DNA from: Trichocoleus sp. FACHB-46
GTDB taxonomy: Bacteria > Cyanobacteriota > Cyanobacteriia > FACHB-46
Assembly: GCF_014695385.1 (NCBI RefSeq)
Contig: NZ_JACJOD010000030.1
Span: forward strand, 248,001-312,000
Length of the DNA stretch: 64,000 nucleotides
Reading direction: 5' to 3'
In this document: piece after piece, positions 18,444 through 27,739 of the stretch
Layout of the letters: each line of letters starts with the position of its first letter
Position numbering within the stretch: position 1 is the first letter of the stretch
Program-made: the position numbers and the translations under genes
The notes under the pieces: model-generated
What the model saw: the letters and a program-made list of their open reading frames with translations, nothing else
Databases searched by the model: none
Told to the model about the DNA's origin: nothing

Positions 18444-19784
18444 ATGTCTAAGTACGACTCCCATCTGAAATGTTCCTTCTGTGGCAAGTCTCAAGAGCAG
18501 GTTCGCAAATTGATTGCCGGACCAGGAGTCTACATTTGCGATGAGTGTGTCGACTTGTGTAACGAAATTCTGGATGAGGAACTGTTTGACTCTAGTGCAG
18601 CAGCTCCTCAGCCAACTCCTCGGCGTGAGCAACCAACAGAGAAGCGACGCACTCGTGCTTCTAGTCTCTCGTTGACTCAGATTCCTAAGCCTCGGGAAAT
18701 TAAAAAACACCTAGATGAGCACGTCATCGGTCAAGATGAAGCCAAGAAAGTGCTATCTGTCGCAGTGTATAACCACTACAAACGCCTCAGCTTCATTCAA
18801 GCTAAGGGAAGTGCTAAGCCAACTGACGACCCTGTAGAATTGCAAAAATCTAACATTCTGCTGATTGGTCCTACAGGGTGTGGCAAGACTCTGCTGGCTC
18901 AAACGTTGGCAGAGATTCTGGATGTGCCTTTTGCGGTCGCTGATGCCACAACGCTAACCGAAGCAGGGTACGTCGGTGAGGATGTCGAAAATATTCTACT
19001 GCGCTTGCTACAAGTGGCAGATCTGGATGTAGAAGAAGCCCAGCGAGGCATTATCTACATTGATGAAATTGATAAAATCGCCCGTAAAAGCGAGAACCCC
19101 TCGATCACCCGTGATGTTTCTGGTGAAGGGGTGCAACAGGCGTTGCTGAAGATGCTAGAGGGAACAGTTGCGAATGTACCTCCTCAAGGAGGCCGTAAGC
19201 ATCCCTATCAAGATTGCATCCAGATTGACACTAGCAACATCCTGTTTATCTGTGGTGGAGCTTTCGTTGGTCTTGACAAAACAGTGGAGCAGCGGATTGG
19301 TAAGAAGTCGATTGGCTTCATTCAGGCGGGTGATGGTCAATCGAAAGATAAGCGAACCGCAGATATTCTCCGACACTTAGAGCCAGACGATTTAGTCAAG
19401 TTCGGGATGATTCCAGAGTTTATCGGTCGCTTGCCAATGGTGGCAGTGGTCGATCCGCTGGATGAAGATGCCCTATCTGAGATTCTGACTGAGCCTCGCA
19501 ATGCTCTGGTGAAGCAGTACCAGAAGTTGCTGAAGATGGACAATGTCCAGTTGGAGTTTAAGCAAGAAGCTGTGCGGGCGATCGCTCAAGAAGCCTATCG
19601 TCGTAAGACTGGGGCACGGGCGCTGCGAGGCATTGTGGAAGAGCTAATGCTAGATGTGATGTACGAACTTCCCTCCCGCAAGGATGTGACACGCTGCACG
19701 ATTACTAAAGAAATGGTGGAGAAACGCTCAACTGCTGAGTTACTGCTGCACCCCTCTTCTTTGCCTAAGCCTGAGTCTGCGTAG
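18444..19784 (+). CDS. clpX: ATP-dependent Clp protease ATP-binding subunit ClpX
   Basis: 446-residue AAA+ unfoldase that feeds substrates to ClpP. The N-terminal zinc-binding domain has CSFCGKS and CDECVDLC (four Cys). Walker A is GPTGCGKT, Walker [11 protein letters not shown], with the sensor region and [12 protein letters not shown] toward the C-terminus. Normal family length. It starts 7 nt after clpP. A hairpin with arms AGGTTTTT/AAAAACCT at 19820-19840 lies just downstream and may end the operon. Confidence 0.97.
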   Translation: MSKYDSHLKCSFCGKSQEQVRKLIAGPGVYICDECVDLCNEILDEELFDSSAAAPQPTPRREQPTEKRRTRASSLSLTQIPKPREIKKHLDEHVIGQDEAKKVLSVAVYNHYKRLSFIQAKGSAKPTDDPVELQKSNILLIGPTGCGKTLLAQTLAEILDVPFAVADATTLTEAGYVGEDVENILLRLLQVADLDVEEAQRGIIYIDEIDKIARKSENPSITRDVSGEGVQQALLKMLEGTVANVPPQGGRKHPYQDCIQIDTSNILFICGGAFVGLDKTVEQRIGKKSIGFIQAGDGQSKDKRTADILRHLEPDDLVKFGMIPEFIGRLPMVAVVDPLDEDALSEILTEPRNALVKQYQKLLKMDNVQLEFKQEAVRAIAQEAYRRKTGARALRGIVEELMLDVMYELPSRKDVTRCTITKEMVEKRSTAELLLHPSSLPKPESA

Positions 19785-19819
19785 TTAGTGCAGCCAAGCG
19801 ATGTGGCAGCTTGAGTAGT

Positions 19820-19840
19820 AGGTTTTTTAGCCAAAAACCT
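19820..19840 (+). terminator. possible terminator of tig-clpP-clpX
   Basis: An 8-bp A/T-rich inverted repeat (AGGTTTTT / AAAAACCT, 5-nt loop) lies 36 nt after the clpX stop. It has no clear T run after the stem, so termination is only plausible. Confidence 0.35.
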
Positions 19841-19875
19841 GTAATCTCAATCTGGAGTTTAAAACCTGCTTAGCA

Positions 19876-20829
19876 ATGCCTTATATTCCAATTCGTGGTG
19901 TTAATCACTACTATGAGTGGATTGGTACGTCGGACCACTCTAAAACCTCTGGGAAACCAATCATGGTTTTTGTACATGGTTGGGGTGGTTCGGCGCGGTA
20001 TTGGGAAAGTACAGCTCAAGCGCTCTCAGATACGTTCGATTGTCTCCTCTACGATCTCCGAGGGTTTGGTCGTTCCTGTTTACCTGCTGATCAGCAACCA
20101 GGCGCAGAAAATCAACAAGCAACTTTACAGCAAAGTGTAGACAAGACAGTGACAGCTGAAACAGAACTGCTGCAAGCAGCTGAGAGCACTGAAGACTTGA
20201 TCTATGAACTGGAAAGCTATGCCGATGATCTAGCTGCTTTACTTGAAGCGTTGGGATTAGAGCGAGTTTATCTGAATGCTCACTCAATGGGAGCTTCGAT
20301 CGCGGTCTTTTTCTTGAATCTTTACCCACAGTTTGTAGAGCGGGCAATTCTGACCTGTAGTGGCATCTTTGAATACGATGAAAAAGCGTTTAGTGCTTTT
20401 TATCGCTTCGGTGGCTATGTCGTTAAGTTCCGCCCACGTTGGTTGGCTAAAATTCCTTTTGCCAACCGCATGTTTATGGCGCGGTTCTTACACAAACCGT
20501 TACCAGATGCTATTAGCCAAGCTTTTTTAGAGGATTTTCTCTTAGCTGACTATAAAGCTGCGCTTGGAACCATTTTTACTTCAGTGAGCAAAAAAGCAAC
20601 AGAAGTGATGCCGCAGGAGTTTACTAAGTTAACGGTCCCTACTTTATTGATTGCAGGGGAGCATGACATCATCATTCCGGCGTCAATGGGGCAGCAGGCG
20701 GCCGACTTGAGTGAGAAAGTAGAATATTCGCTCATTCCTGGCACTGCTCATTTTCCGATGATGGAAGACCCAGAAACTTATCTACAGCGTGTACGGGACT
20801 TCACTCATGTCAAACAGCCTAGCCTATAG
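19876..20829 (+). CDS. alpha/beta hydrolase
   Basis: 317-residue soluble alpha/beta-hydrolase. The oxyanion region is VFVHGWGG, the nucleophile elbow LNAHSMGAS, the acid in LLIAGEHDIII, and the His in IPGTAHFPMMED. Between strands 4 and the nucleophile there is an insert of about 35 residues rich in Gln/Glu/Thr (about 75-112), unusual for the fold. No secretion signal. Substrate unknown; an esterase or hydrolase of a small organic molecule is likely. Its last 23 nt overlap the start of the next small gene, which suggests translational coupling. Confidence 0.88.
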   Translation: MPYIPIRGVNHYYEWIGTSDHSKTSGKPIMVFVHGWGGSARYWESTAQALSDTFDCLLYDLRGFGRSCLPADQQPGAENQQATLQQSVDKTVTAETELLQAAESTEDLIYELESYADDLAALLEALGLERVYLNAHSMGASIAVFFLNLYPQFVERAILTCSGIFEYDEKAFSAFYRFGGYVVKFRPRWLAKIPFANRMFMARFLHKPLPDAISQAFLEDFLLADYKAALGTIFTSVSKKATEVMPQEFTKLTVPTLLIAGEHDIIIPASMGQQAADLSEKVEYSLIPGTAHFPMMEDPETYLQRVRDFTHVKQPSL

Positions 20830-21085
20830 TGGATGGCATGCATGTTTTGATGACGGTCCACTAGAGCTAACTGGGAGGGTCTGGATGAGTGACAAAGAAG
20901 CTTGGTTTGTCGTCAAGCAATCTAATGGGTCTTGTGAGGTTTGGTCTGCGGCTCAGATTGAAGCCAAGCAATCTCAAGCACAGTCTACAGATTTAGCGCC
21001 ACAATGGGGACCATTCAAATCGCAGACTGAAGCGATCGCCCGCCGAGTGGGTCTAATTCGTGCGGGCAAGTGTCAACCCGTCTAA
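20807..21085 (+). CDS. small cyanobacterial protein of unknown function, 92 aa
   Basis: Starting at ATG 20807 the product is 92 residues; a GTG at 20789 would add six. It overlaps the hydrolase gene by 23 nt in another frame. It contains WHACFDDGPLELTGRVW, KEAWFVVKQSNG and a Gln-rich middle, then TEAIARRVGLIRAGKCQPV. Soluble, no known domain. The tight overlap and the continued coding character past the hydrolase stop make it a real gene rather than a shadow. Function unknown. Confidence 0.7.
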   Translation: MSNSLAYSGWHACFDDGPLELTGRVWMSDKEAWFVVKQSNGSCEVWSAAQIEAKQSQAQSTDLAPQWGPFKSQTEAIARRVGLIRAGKCQPV

Positions 21086-21109
21086 AGCCAAGAACTAGAA
21101 ACTGATTTG

Positions 21110-21129
21110 GGGTGAGCCGTGACTCACCC
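21110..21129. terminator. hairpin between convergent genes
   Basis: GGGTGAG (21110-21116) and CTCACCC (21123-21129) form a 7-bp GC-rich stem with a 6-nt loop, between the small gene at 20807 and the oppositely oriented protease gene. No strong T run on either side, so this is a possible two-way terminator. Confidence 0.4.
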
Positions 21130-21135
21130 TACTGC

Positions 21136-22428
21136 TTACCGCGTGCTGGATTCTGCACGGGTGCCTTTTTGAGCCGCAACTTTTTGGGTTAGAACTGTTA
21201 AGGCTTTGGCGTATTGCGGATCGGCCTCAGTGCCTACCTTATCGCGATCGCGGCTCAGTTCTTCTCGCTGAGTATCGCTGAGTTCGATGACCACATCGGG
21301 AGCAATACCATGCTTGTTAATATCAACACCGTCAGGCGTGAGGTATTTGGCAATCGTCACCGCTAAACCGGAACCATCGCCCAGACCTCGCACTGACTGA
21401 ACTAAGCCTTTACCAAAGGTTTGCGTCCCCACCAAAACGGCTCGGTCATTGTCTTGCAAAGCGCCGGATAGGATTTCACTAGCGCTAGCGGAACCTCCAT
21501 CTACCAAAACAACTAGTGGTTTATCTGTCAAAGCACGACGATTGGCTTTTTCCCGGTCTGTCTCGCCTTGTCGATTGACCGTAGAGACGATCGCGCCGTC
21601 GTCTAACCACATGCGGGCAATTTCAATACTGGAGTAGAGCAGACCACCGGGATTAGAGCGCAGGTCCAGAATGTAGCCATCTACCTGCTTTTGCTCTAGA
21701 TCTTGGATGGCTTTTCGCATCTCCAAGGAAGCATTTTGGCTAAATTGGGACAAACGAATATAGCCAACATTGGCGTTGGGCGCTTGTTGAGTGGTGTATT
21801 TAACCGGGTGGATTTCAATGCGATCGCGCTTCAGCCGAAACTCTAATTCCTCTTTCCCCCTCAAAACGGTCAGGGTGACTTGAGAACCAACAGGACCGCG
21901 AATCAAGGTCACAGCCTTATCGACATCCATCCCTTCGGTGCTCTTTCCATCAATTCTGAGAATTGTGTCCTTGGCAAGCACTCCAGCTTTAGCCGCAGGC
22001 GTATCTTCAATCGGAGCCACAACCACCAGCTTCTTAGTTTTCTCATCCTGAGACAACTGGATACCAACGCCAGTCAGTTCACCGGACGTATCAATCTGCA
22101 TGTTCCGGAACTCAGTCGGGTCCATGAACCGGGTGTAGGGATCGTTCAGCTGCTTGAGCATTTCCCGGATGGACTTGTAGGCTTCCTCTTTATTGCTATA
22201 GGAGCGGTTGAGGTACTGACTGCGAACTGCCTTCCAGTCAACCCGATTGAACGTACCGTCTACATAGGTACGATCGATGATCTGCCAGACTTCGTCAACT
22301 ATTTCTTTAGGACTTTCGCGAAAAAAGGCTTGACTTTTAGATAGATGAATGCCAGCTCCAGTGATGCTGACAGCAGTGAGTGCAACTGCTGTTGCACCTA
22401 AAACAAGCCCGCGTTTTGTCATGTCCAT
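21136..22428 (-). CDS. C-terminal processing peptidase, S41 family (CtpB/CtpC type)
   Basis: 430 residues with an N-terminal signal/anchor segment (about 5-28). The S41 N-terminal helical part is followed by a PDZ domain (about 95-180; GVGIQLSQ, AAKAGVLAKDTILRIDG) and the protease core with SNPGG, the catalytic Ser in GGSASASEILSGAL and Lys in TFGKGLVQ. Such exported proteases trim C-termini; in cyanobacteria CtpA matures the D1 protein, while CtpB and CtpC serve other targets. Which paralogue this is cannot be decided by eye. Alone on its strand upstream of ispG. Confidence 0.92.
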   Translation of the reverse strand: MDMTKRGLVLGATAVALTAVSITGAGIHLSKSQAFFRESPKEIVDEVWQIIDRTYVDGTFNRVDWKAVRSQYLNRSYSNKEEAYKSIREMLKQLNDPYTRFMDPTEFRNMQIDTSGELTGVGIQLSQDEKTKKLVVVAPIEDTPAAKAGVLAKDTILRIDGKSTEGMDVDKAVTLIRGPVGSQVTLTVLRGKEELEFRLKRDRIEIHPVKYTTQQAPNANVGYIRLSQFSQNASLEMRKAIQDLEQKQVDGYILDLRSNPGGLLYSSIEIARMWLDDGAIVSTVNRQGETDREKANRRALTDKPLVVLVDGGSASASEILSGALQDNDRAVLVGTQTFGKGLVQSVRGLGDGSGLAVTIAKYLTPDGVDINKHGIAPDVVIELSDTQREELSRDRDKVGTEADPQYAKALTVLTQKVAAQKGTRAESSTR

Positions 22429-22641
22429 ACGCCTACTGAGCTGGAAGGGATTGGTCTGGAAAAGGTACAGCGTGTATTTGTGCTGAAGAATTCTGTCTAA
22501 CCGAGCAGCTTTGGTTAGAACCTCACACCCTCAGGACTCAGACTGAATCTCATTAGTTTTCAATCTAAAGCCTTGCCAATAGAAAGACTATAACAACTTT
22601 ATTTCGCAAGCCTCAACCCAAGAAGAAAATCCATGCCTGAT

Positions 22642-23868
22642 TTAAGGATCAACCCACCGACCATCCGCTTTGATCAAATTAATTAACTCTGTCACCCCTT
22701 GATCTTCCGGAACTTTCTTGATTTCTTCCCGACCTCGATACAGAGAAATATAGCCAGGTTGCTTGCCGACATAGCCGTAGTCAGCGTCTGCCATTTCGCC
22801 AGGCCCGTTAACAATGCAGCCCATCACGGCAATATCTAGTCCTGTGAGGTGCTTGGTTGCTTCGCGAACTTTGTGGAGAACTTCTTCAAGATTAAACAGG
22901 GTACGACCGCAGGAAGGGCAGGCGACATACTCCACCATCGTCTTCCGCAAACCCAAAGCTTGCAGAATGCTGTAACAAACCGGAATCTCTTTTTCGGGGG
23001 CTTCAGTGATGGAGACACGAATAGTATCTCCGATGCCGTCTGCTAGGAGCGGTGCTAAGCCAGCAGTAGACTTGATCCGACCATATTCGCCATCCCCTGC
23101 TTCAGTCACTCCCAGGTGAAGGGGGTAGTTCATGCCCAACTCATCCATCCGCTTCACCATGAGACGGTAAGCGGCCACCATGACTGGGACCCGTGAAGCT
23201 TTGAGGGAAATGACTAAATTGTGGAAGTTCAGCGACTCACAGATTTGAAGAAACTCGATCGCGGATTCCACCATGCCTTCGGGGGTATCGCCATAGGTAA
23301 ATAGCATGCGCTCAGCTAAAGAGCCATGATTGACTCCAATCCGCATGGCTTTGCCTTGATCTCGTAAAGAAATCACGAGCGGCTCTAGAGTTTCACGAAT
23401 TTTGGCTCCGATTTCATCAAATTCGGCTTGGGAGTATTCGGTGCGATCGCTCTTCGGCTTCTCAAACACGTAAAGCCCTGGGTTAATTCGGACTTTATCG
23501 ACGTGCTTAGCCACTTCCAGGGCAATCTTCATGCCGTTGTGGTGCACATCAGCCACCAGGGGCACAGCTTGATAGGTTTCTGCTAATTTCTGTTTAATGT
23601 CTTTGAGCGCGTAAGCATGGGCCATACTAGGCACCGTTACCCGCACAATTTCGCAACCGATTTCGTGGAGGCGGCGAATCGCGGCAACTGAACCCTCAAT
23701 ATCCAGGGTGTCCTCGTTAATCATCGATTGCACGACGACTGGGGCACCTCCACCGATCGTGACATTCCCAACCTGGACAGGGCGGGTTTTGCGCCGCTGG
23801 ATGGTGGTGTCAACAAAGGTTTGGCTGGAGGGATCGGAGGTGGTAGGTGGCGTGGGCAGGGTTTGCAT
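22642..23868 (-). CDS. ispG: 4-hydroxy-3-methylbut-2-en-1-yl diphosphate synthase
   Basis: 408-residue GcpE protein of the MEP isoprenoid pathway. It reduces methylerythritol cyclodiphosphate to HMBPP with a [4Fe-4S] cluster, fed in cyanobacteria by ferredoxin. The N-terminal TIM-barrel part shows [21 protein letters not shown] and RINPGLY. The cluster-binding C-terminal part has ACPSCGRT and [20 protein letters not shown]. Length is standard for the two-domain form. Needed for carotenoids, phytol and quinones. An alternative older symbol is gcpE. Confidence 0.97.
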   Translation of the reverse strand: MQTLPTPPTTSDPSSQTFVDTTIQRRKTRPVQVGNVTIGGGAPVVVQSMINEDTLDIEGSVAAIRRLHEIGCEIVRVTVPSMAHAYALKDIKQKLAETYQAVPLVADVHHNGMKIALEVAKHVDKVRINPGLYVFEKPKSDRTEYSQAEFDEIGAKIRETLEPLVISLRDQGKAMRIGVNHGSLAERMLFTYGDTPEGMVESAIEFLQICESLNFHNLVISLKASRVPVMVAAYRLMVKRMDELGMNYPLHLGVTEAGDGEYGRIKSTAGLAPLLADGIGDTIRVSITEAPEKEIPVCYSILQALGLRKTMVEYVACPSCGRTLFNLEEVLHKVREATKHLTGLDIAVMGCIVNGPGEMADADYGYVGKQPGYISLYRGREEIKKVPEDQGVTELINLIKADGRWVDP

Positions 23869-24037
23869 ACGCTGATGGCTGGCTTCTAGACCAAGACAAA
23901 TAAGTGTTTCTCTCTACCTCTCAGATTGCCACAGTTAGGCTCCTTTTAGCCGAGGGAATTGAAATTTGCGTAATTCTCTCAGCAGAGCTAGTAGGTACTG
24001 ATCACGAATTCACAAATTTGCAATCAGGGAAACTACA

Positions 24038-24742
24038 GTGAGCAACATGGATGTTTTAAAGGCATCAAGCTTGATTTTGTTGGGTGCTAGTGTGGGTGCT
24101 TTATTACTCACTACAGGGCCACAAGGAGCGATGGCTGAGACCGCAACAGATGTCTTGTGCCGCAAATCTCCACAAAATTCTCAGTGCGTAGGTCAAGGAA
24201 TGCCTTCACAAAGCACTAACAGTTATGCAGCGACTAATAAGGAAAATTTGCAAGTGGTCAACGTTGATCAAGACTGGCGATCGCCGAAAGCAGAAATTCC
24301 TTGGTCAGAACCTGTGATGGTACGCGATCAGTTTGATGGTGAGTATTTAGCTGTATTTGACAAGAGCCACTCTGGCAGCGCTTTTTGGACTGGGCGAGAG
24401 TCGGGTGTCGTCACCCAATGGACCCCAACAAAAATTTCCGTATTCCCTTACAAAAAGACTAGCTCTTGTGGGTTTCTAACTTGTAATAATGTGATGGACT
24501 CGTCTCTAGTCGGCAAGGCACTCGAAATTAAGTTAGGGAGTCAAGTCTTCAAGCTAGACGGCGAAGATAGTACATTTACAGTGACCCCTGAGTTGGCAAA
24601 AGCCTTACGAAGTGCCCCTGACGAGGAAGTTGTAATCAGAGTTACTTTGGCAGGTAACGGCTCGACAGTCAAAAATAAAATTGGTAAGGGCACTGTTCAA
24701 TCCTGGAAAACGGTTTACCAGGCAGTAGAGCCAACTCCTTAA
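24038..24742 (+). CDS. secreted protein of unknown function
   Basis: 234 residues. A signal peptide (about 10-33, ending ...GAMAETA) leads to a beta-rich periplasmic or extracellular domain. Cys pairs VLCRKSPQNSQC and SSCGFLTC could form disulfides. I do not recognise the family. The GTG start at 24038 is favoured because AGGGA lies 6-7 nt upstream; an ATG nine bases later is the alternative. A strong hairpin terminator follows 20 nt after the stop. Single-gene unit. Confidence 0.75.
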   Translation: MSNMDVLKASSLILLGASVGALLLTTGPQGAMAETATDVLCRKSPQNSQCVGQGMPSQSTNSYAATNKENLQVVNVDQDWRSPKAEIPWSEPVMVRDQFDGEYLAVFDKSHSGSAFWTGRESGVVTQWTPTKISVFPYKKTSSCGFLTCNNVMDSSLVGKALEIKLGSQVFKLDGEDSTFTVTPELAKALRSAPDEEVVIRVTLAGNGSTVKNKIGKGTVQSWKTVYQAVEPTP

Positions 24743-24760
24743 AAAGCTTATTAATCAAAG

Positions 24761-24801
24761 AAAGGCGATCGCTCTTCTACACTCAAAGCGATCGCCTTTT
24801 T
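24761..24801 (+). terminator. rho-independent terminator containing two HIP1 cores
   Basis: AAAGGCGATCGCT (24761-24773) and AGCGATCGCCTTT (24787-24799) are a perfect 13-bp stem followed by T's. Each arm contains the GCGATCGC octamer. It ends the gene at 24038-24742 and may act on the convergent small gene too. Confidence 0.8.
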
Positions 24802-24820
24802 GAACTCTCAAAATTAGAAA

Positions 24821-25030
24821 TTATTCTGTTGGGAAATCTGGGAAAACCCATTGAGGTGGCTCACTGACTCTCCTGCGGGCACGTTCCTCGGCAATTTCCA
24901 GCATTTTATCGAGTGAGTTATTGGCTATAAACTTTGTCGCTGCCTCCTTGTACTCCAAGTTTGGGCATCGATCCCCAAGGACACAACCGTTCTTACAAGC
25001 TTCGGCACAGTTTATAGATTCAGACGTCAC
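24821..25030 (-). CDS. small Cys-rich cyanobacterial protein, 69 aa
   Basis: The N-terminal half has four Cys in the pattern C-x3-C-x3-C-x6-C (CAEACKNGCVLGDRCPN), which could hold a metal or cluster. The rest is an amphipathic helix (KMLEIAEERARRRV) with a Trp/Phe/Pro-rich end. No signal peptide. I recall no assigned function; the composition and the clean frame after a terminator argue that it is expressed. Confidence 0.65.
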   Translation of the reverse strand: MTSESINCAEACKNGCVLGDRCPNLEYKEAATKFIANNSLDKMLEIAEERARRRVSEPPQWVFPDFPTE

Positions 25031-25320
25031 TTCTCTTCTCCTAATCTCAAAATGACAGTGAGTTAAAGCAGCTTTTTAGATTTGTTAGTAGCGATCGCTC
25101 TTTCAGATTTTACCCCCAGAGATCGCGCTCTCCATCTGAAACTTGAGACGTTTTGCGATGGCGGGGATCAAGACTCAAATTAAGTTCTGTGACTGCTGCT
25201 GTCTAACTGGTCGGTTTGAGTGGCAGCTTAGAAGCAAGGGAAAAGAAAGCAATCTTCCCTGGAGATCATTTTGGCGATCGCTTCACAGATTGTTACTTGC
25301 CGAGGTAGGTGTGAACGGGG

Positions 25321-26436
25321 TTAAGCCTCAGTAACACTTTGACTTTCAGGAGCGAGGTCTTGAGGTCGATAAACAGTTCCAGGTGAATGATCGGGGTTAA
25401 TTTCAACTACTAAATCAACGTAGCGGCGATCGCGCGTCAGGGGTTGGATAAATAGTTCAGGATGCAACGCCTTCCAGAAATATTCGACAAACTGATCAAT
25501 CTCGCGACCGCTCATGCCGCTTTTGCCAGCCGCAATCATTTGGTGTTCGGCTTGCTGTCGCCATTGCTGACTTAAGTGGTAATCAGTAGGATGCAGCACC
25601 ATCAAGCGATCGAGTCTTGACCACAGTGGTAAATAATTTTGCAGTTTTGCGTTCATATCCCGCGCAAACTCACGATCTGCTTCGGTTACAATCGGAGATG
25701 GTGCGGTAGCAAATGCTGCTGGGTCAATCGGGCGAACCCCGACAAACCAACCTTCAAACAGCACAATTGCCACATCCTTGACTACCTCTGGTACGGTTCT
25801 GTCCCCTGCTCCATTAAACGCAGATTTATCAAACCGAGGAACTTGAATCGAAGCGGACGGGTCAGTATGGCGTAGCTGGTCTAAAACCATGCAACCTAAA
25901 TCCACATCGTGAGTTCCCGGTGGGCCACGCCAAGTGAGGCGAGGGTCTTCGGCTCTTAGGCGTAACCGATCTGGATAAGTTTTGTACAGATCGTCGAGCG
26001 AAAAACTAAGGGTGCGATACCCTAAGTGGCTAAGTAGCAAGGTCAAGATCGTAGCTAGAGTAGTCTTGCCTGTTCCCTGTCCACCCAAAATTCCCTGGAT
26101 GAAGGGGCGGCCTAACGCTTGATGGCTTACTGCCAACTCTAAAGCTAAGGGCAGCCATAAATTCCATAAAGGAACTAGAAAGTCAGATTCCAGGCAAAAG
26201 GTGTGCTGACAAAACTGTTGGATCGCTGGATAAACACCTTGAAGCAGGTGCGATCGCACCTTGACAGTCTGGCTGACATTGGTAGAGTTGATGCCAAAGG
26301 CTTTCGCTCTCAATGAGTCTGCTAAAAGCCAAGTCTCTAGTTGCTGCTGAAGGACCGGGGTTGGTGCTTGTCCCATCGCCCAGTTTTGCAGAATGAGGTT
26401 CAAGGATGAATCTGATGGCTGCATACCTTTAAGCAT
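25321..26436 (-). CDS. D-glycerate 3-kinase (plant type)
   Basis: 371 residues. It phosphorylates D-glycerate to 3-phosphoglycerate, the last step of photorespiratory glycolate recycling. The P-loop is GGQGTGKTTLA (about 119-128), followed by SFSLDDLYKTYPDR, WRGPPGTHDVDLG and VLFEGWFVGVR, the typical blocks of the GLYK/PRK-like family shared by plants and cyanobacteria. The N-terminal 100 residues are helical. It is 12 nt downstream of the DUF565 gene, likely cotranscribed. The alternative ATG is 12 nt inside. Confidence 0.92.
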   Translation of the reverse strand: MLKGMQPSDSSLNLILQNWAMGQAPTPVLQQQLETWLLADSLRAKAFGINSTNVSQTVKVRSHLLQGVYPAIQQFCQHTFCLESDFLVPLWNLWLPLALELAVSHQALGRPFIQGILGGQGTGKTTLATILTLLLSHLGYRTLSFSLDDLYKTYPDRLRLRAEDPRLTWRGPPGTHDVDLGCMVLDQLRHTDPSASIQVPRFDKSAFNGAGDRTVPEVVKDVAIVLFEGWFVGVRPIDPAAFATAPSPIVTEADREFARDMNAKLQNYLPLWSRLDRLMVLHPTDYHLSQQWRQQAEHQMIAAGKSGMSGREIDQFVEYFWKALHPELFIQPLTRDRRYVDLVVEINPDHSPGTVYRPQDLAPESQSVTEA

Positions 26437-26448
26437 GACTAATTCGAT

Positions 26449-26781
26449 TTAACTGCCAATCTTGAAAGCCTCAATGAACATGCCATAAATTAAGCCAAGC
26501 TTAGTGGCGTTCAGGGCTTCTAGCAGCAGTGATTGCGTTGCCCCCCGACGATTGCTGTAAACAATTCGGCTAATTGCTTCTGTCAACGCCATCAAGATTG
26601 CGGCTGCGACAATGTCCCATGTGGCTGCTTGTCCGGTTGTAGTTGGAATGGCAGTGCCGAGAAAGACACCGAAGAGAACGCTGATTACCAGCAACGATAG
26701 CCGTCGCCAAGGGTTACGCAACCACCGTCCCAACTGACCTAGCACTCCATCTACGAGGTTGTTTAGGCGGGTGTTTTGCAT
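26449..26781 (-). CDS. DUF565/Ycf20 family membrane protein
   Basis: Using ATG 26781 gives 110 residues (a start 14 codons earlier lacks family likeness). MQNTRLNNLVDGVLGQLGRWLRNPWRRLSL is the usual opening (shown only in part here), followed by two or three transmembrane helices with FLGTAIPTTTGQ and ISRIVYSNRR. The family is encoded in plastids as ycf20 and in cyanobacteria, and algal and plant members have been tied to photoprotection. Here it is immediately upstream of glycerate kinase. Molecular role unknown. Confidence 0.85.
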   Translation of the reverse strand: MQNTRLNNLVDGVLGQLGRWLRNPWRRLSLLVISVLFGVFLGTAIPTTTGQAATWDIVAAAILMALTEAISRIVYSNRRGATQSLLLEALNATKLGLIYGMFIEAFKIGS

Positions 26782-26987
26782 AAATGACGCAGGCTCCAAA
26801 AGGGTGATGCGGCAAAATCTCAAAAAAATATCTTAGTGACAAAGTATATAACTCCTGTGCAGGTGAAGATTGCCTGAAGCAGGGGAGTGAGGTGGATGGT
26901 ATGAATTTGCGGCACGAGTGTTGCAGCGTTTAGTGGCGTAATAAATTCCAACGTAAGAGTTTCGATGACTGGGGTAGGGGGCACACC

Positions 26988-27662
26988 ATGGAGCGGGGGC
27001 AAGTGAACAAGCAGATGAAATCGATCGCCTATCCGATAGCTGCGATCGCGGGGACAGGGTTAGTTTTGGGCGCAGCGGCTTTAGCTTTGGGTTGGCTGGA
27101 AGTAGGGATTTCGATTAGTCCTGTAGGACCAGATGCCTCTGTGATCTCAGGGGCTGTTCCACTGACTCAGAAGTCGGCTACTGAAGTCGCCATGCGATCG
27201 ACTACAGGTAATCCTATTGTGTCCTCTCCTGATGCTGATCCCCTGGTTCAGCAGGGTACAGCTCCAACCCAGGTTGCTGCCAACAGTAGCCCGGCTCGCT
27301 TGAATGCGACTCCTAATCCTGGCGGCTTGCGAGTGAGTAACACCACCGATCATCCAGTTCGGGTCGCTCTGCTAGCGCAACAATCTCTAGCTAACTCTGC
27401 CCAAGCTTCCTTAGCGCCTACTGGTAAGGCACCCGTCTATGGCCAACCGGCTCATTGGGATTTTGCTCCCGGCGAGGGCAGCGCTCAGGGTTTAGCTTTG
27501 TCCTTGCCAGAGGGAAATTTACAACTGAAAAAGGGAGATGTTTTGGTGGCGTTCGCCCAAGATGGATCACGCCGTTACTGGGGACCTTATGTCATTGGAG
27601 AAACTGACCAACCCCTGTGGAATGACCAAAACTCCGAGTGGCAATTAAGCTTACAACGTTGA
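26988..27662 (+). CDS. exported or membrane-anchored protein of unknown function
   Basis: 224 residues. An N-terminal hydrophobic segment (about 14-36) is followed by a Pro/Ser/Ala/Gln-rich linker (about 45-110) and a C-terminal beta-rich domain (GLRVSNTTDHPVRVALL, LPEGNLQLKKGDVLVAFAQDGSRRYWGPYVIG). The layout suggests a periplasmic domain on a membrane anchor. I do not recognise it. A GGGGG run 6 nt before ATG 26988 supports that start; ATG 27015 is an alternative. Confidence 0.7.
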   Translation: MERGQVNKQMKSIAYPIAAIAGTGLVLGAAALALGWLEVGISISPVGPDASVISGAVPLTQKSATEVAMRSTTGNPIVSSPDADPLVQQGTAPTQVAANSSPARLNATPNPGGLRVSNTTDHPVRVALLAQQSLANSAQASLAPTGKAPVYGQPAHWDFAPGEGSAQGLALSLPEGNLQLKKGDVLVAFAQDGSRRYWGPYVIGETDQPLWNDQNSEWQLSLQR

Positions 27663-27739
27663 GTAAATCTTGAGTGAATCTCAGGCAGCTACGGTCTGCG
27701 ATCGCTTGAGAAGCTAGAAGTCTTAGGTTCACGGATGGG

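Noticed and set aside
25143-25334. 63-codon plus-strand frame upstream of the glycerate kinase stop
   Set aside because: Cys/Arg/Trp-rich, no Shine-Dalgarno, overlaps a sure gene's 3' end.
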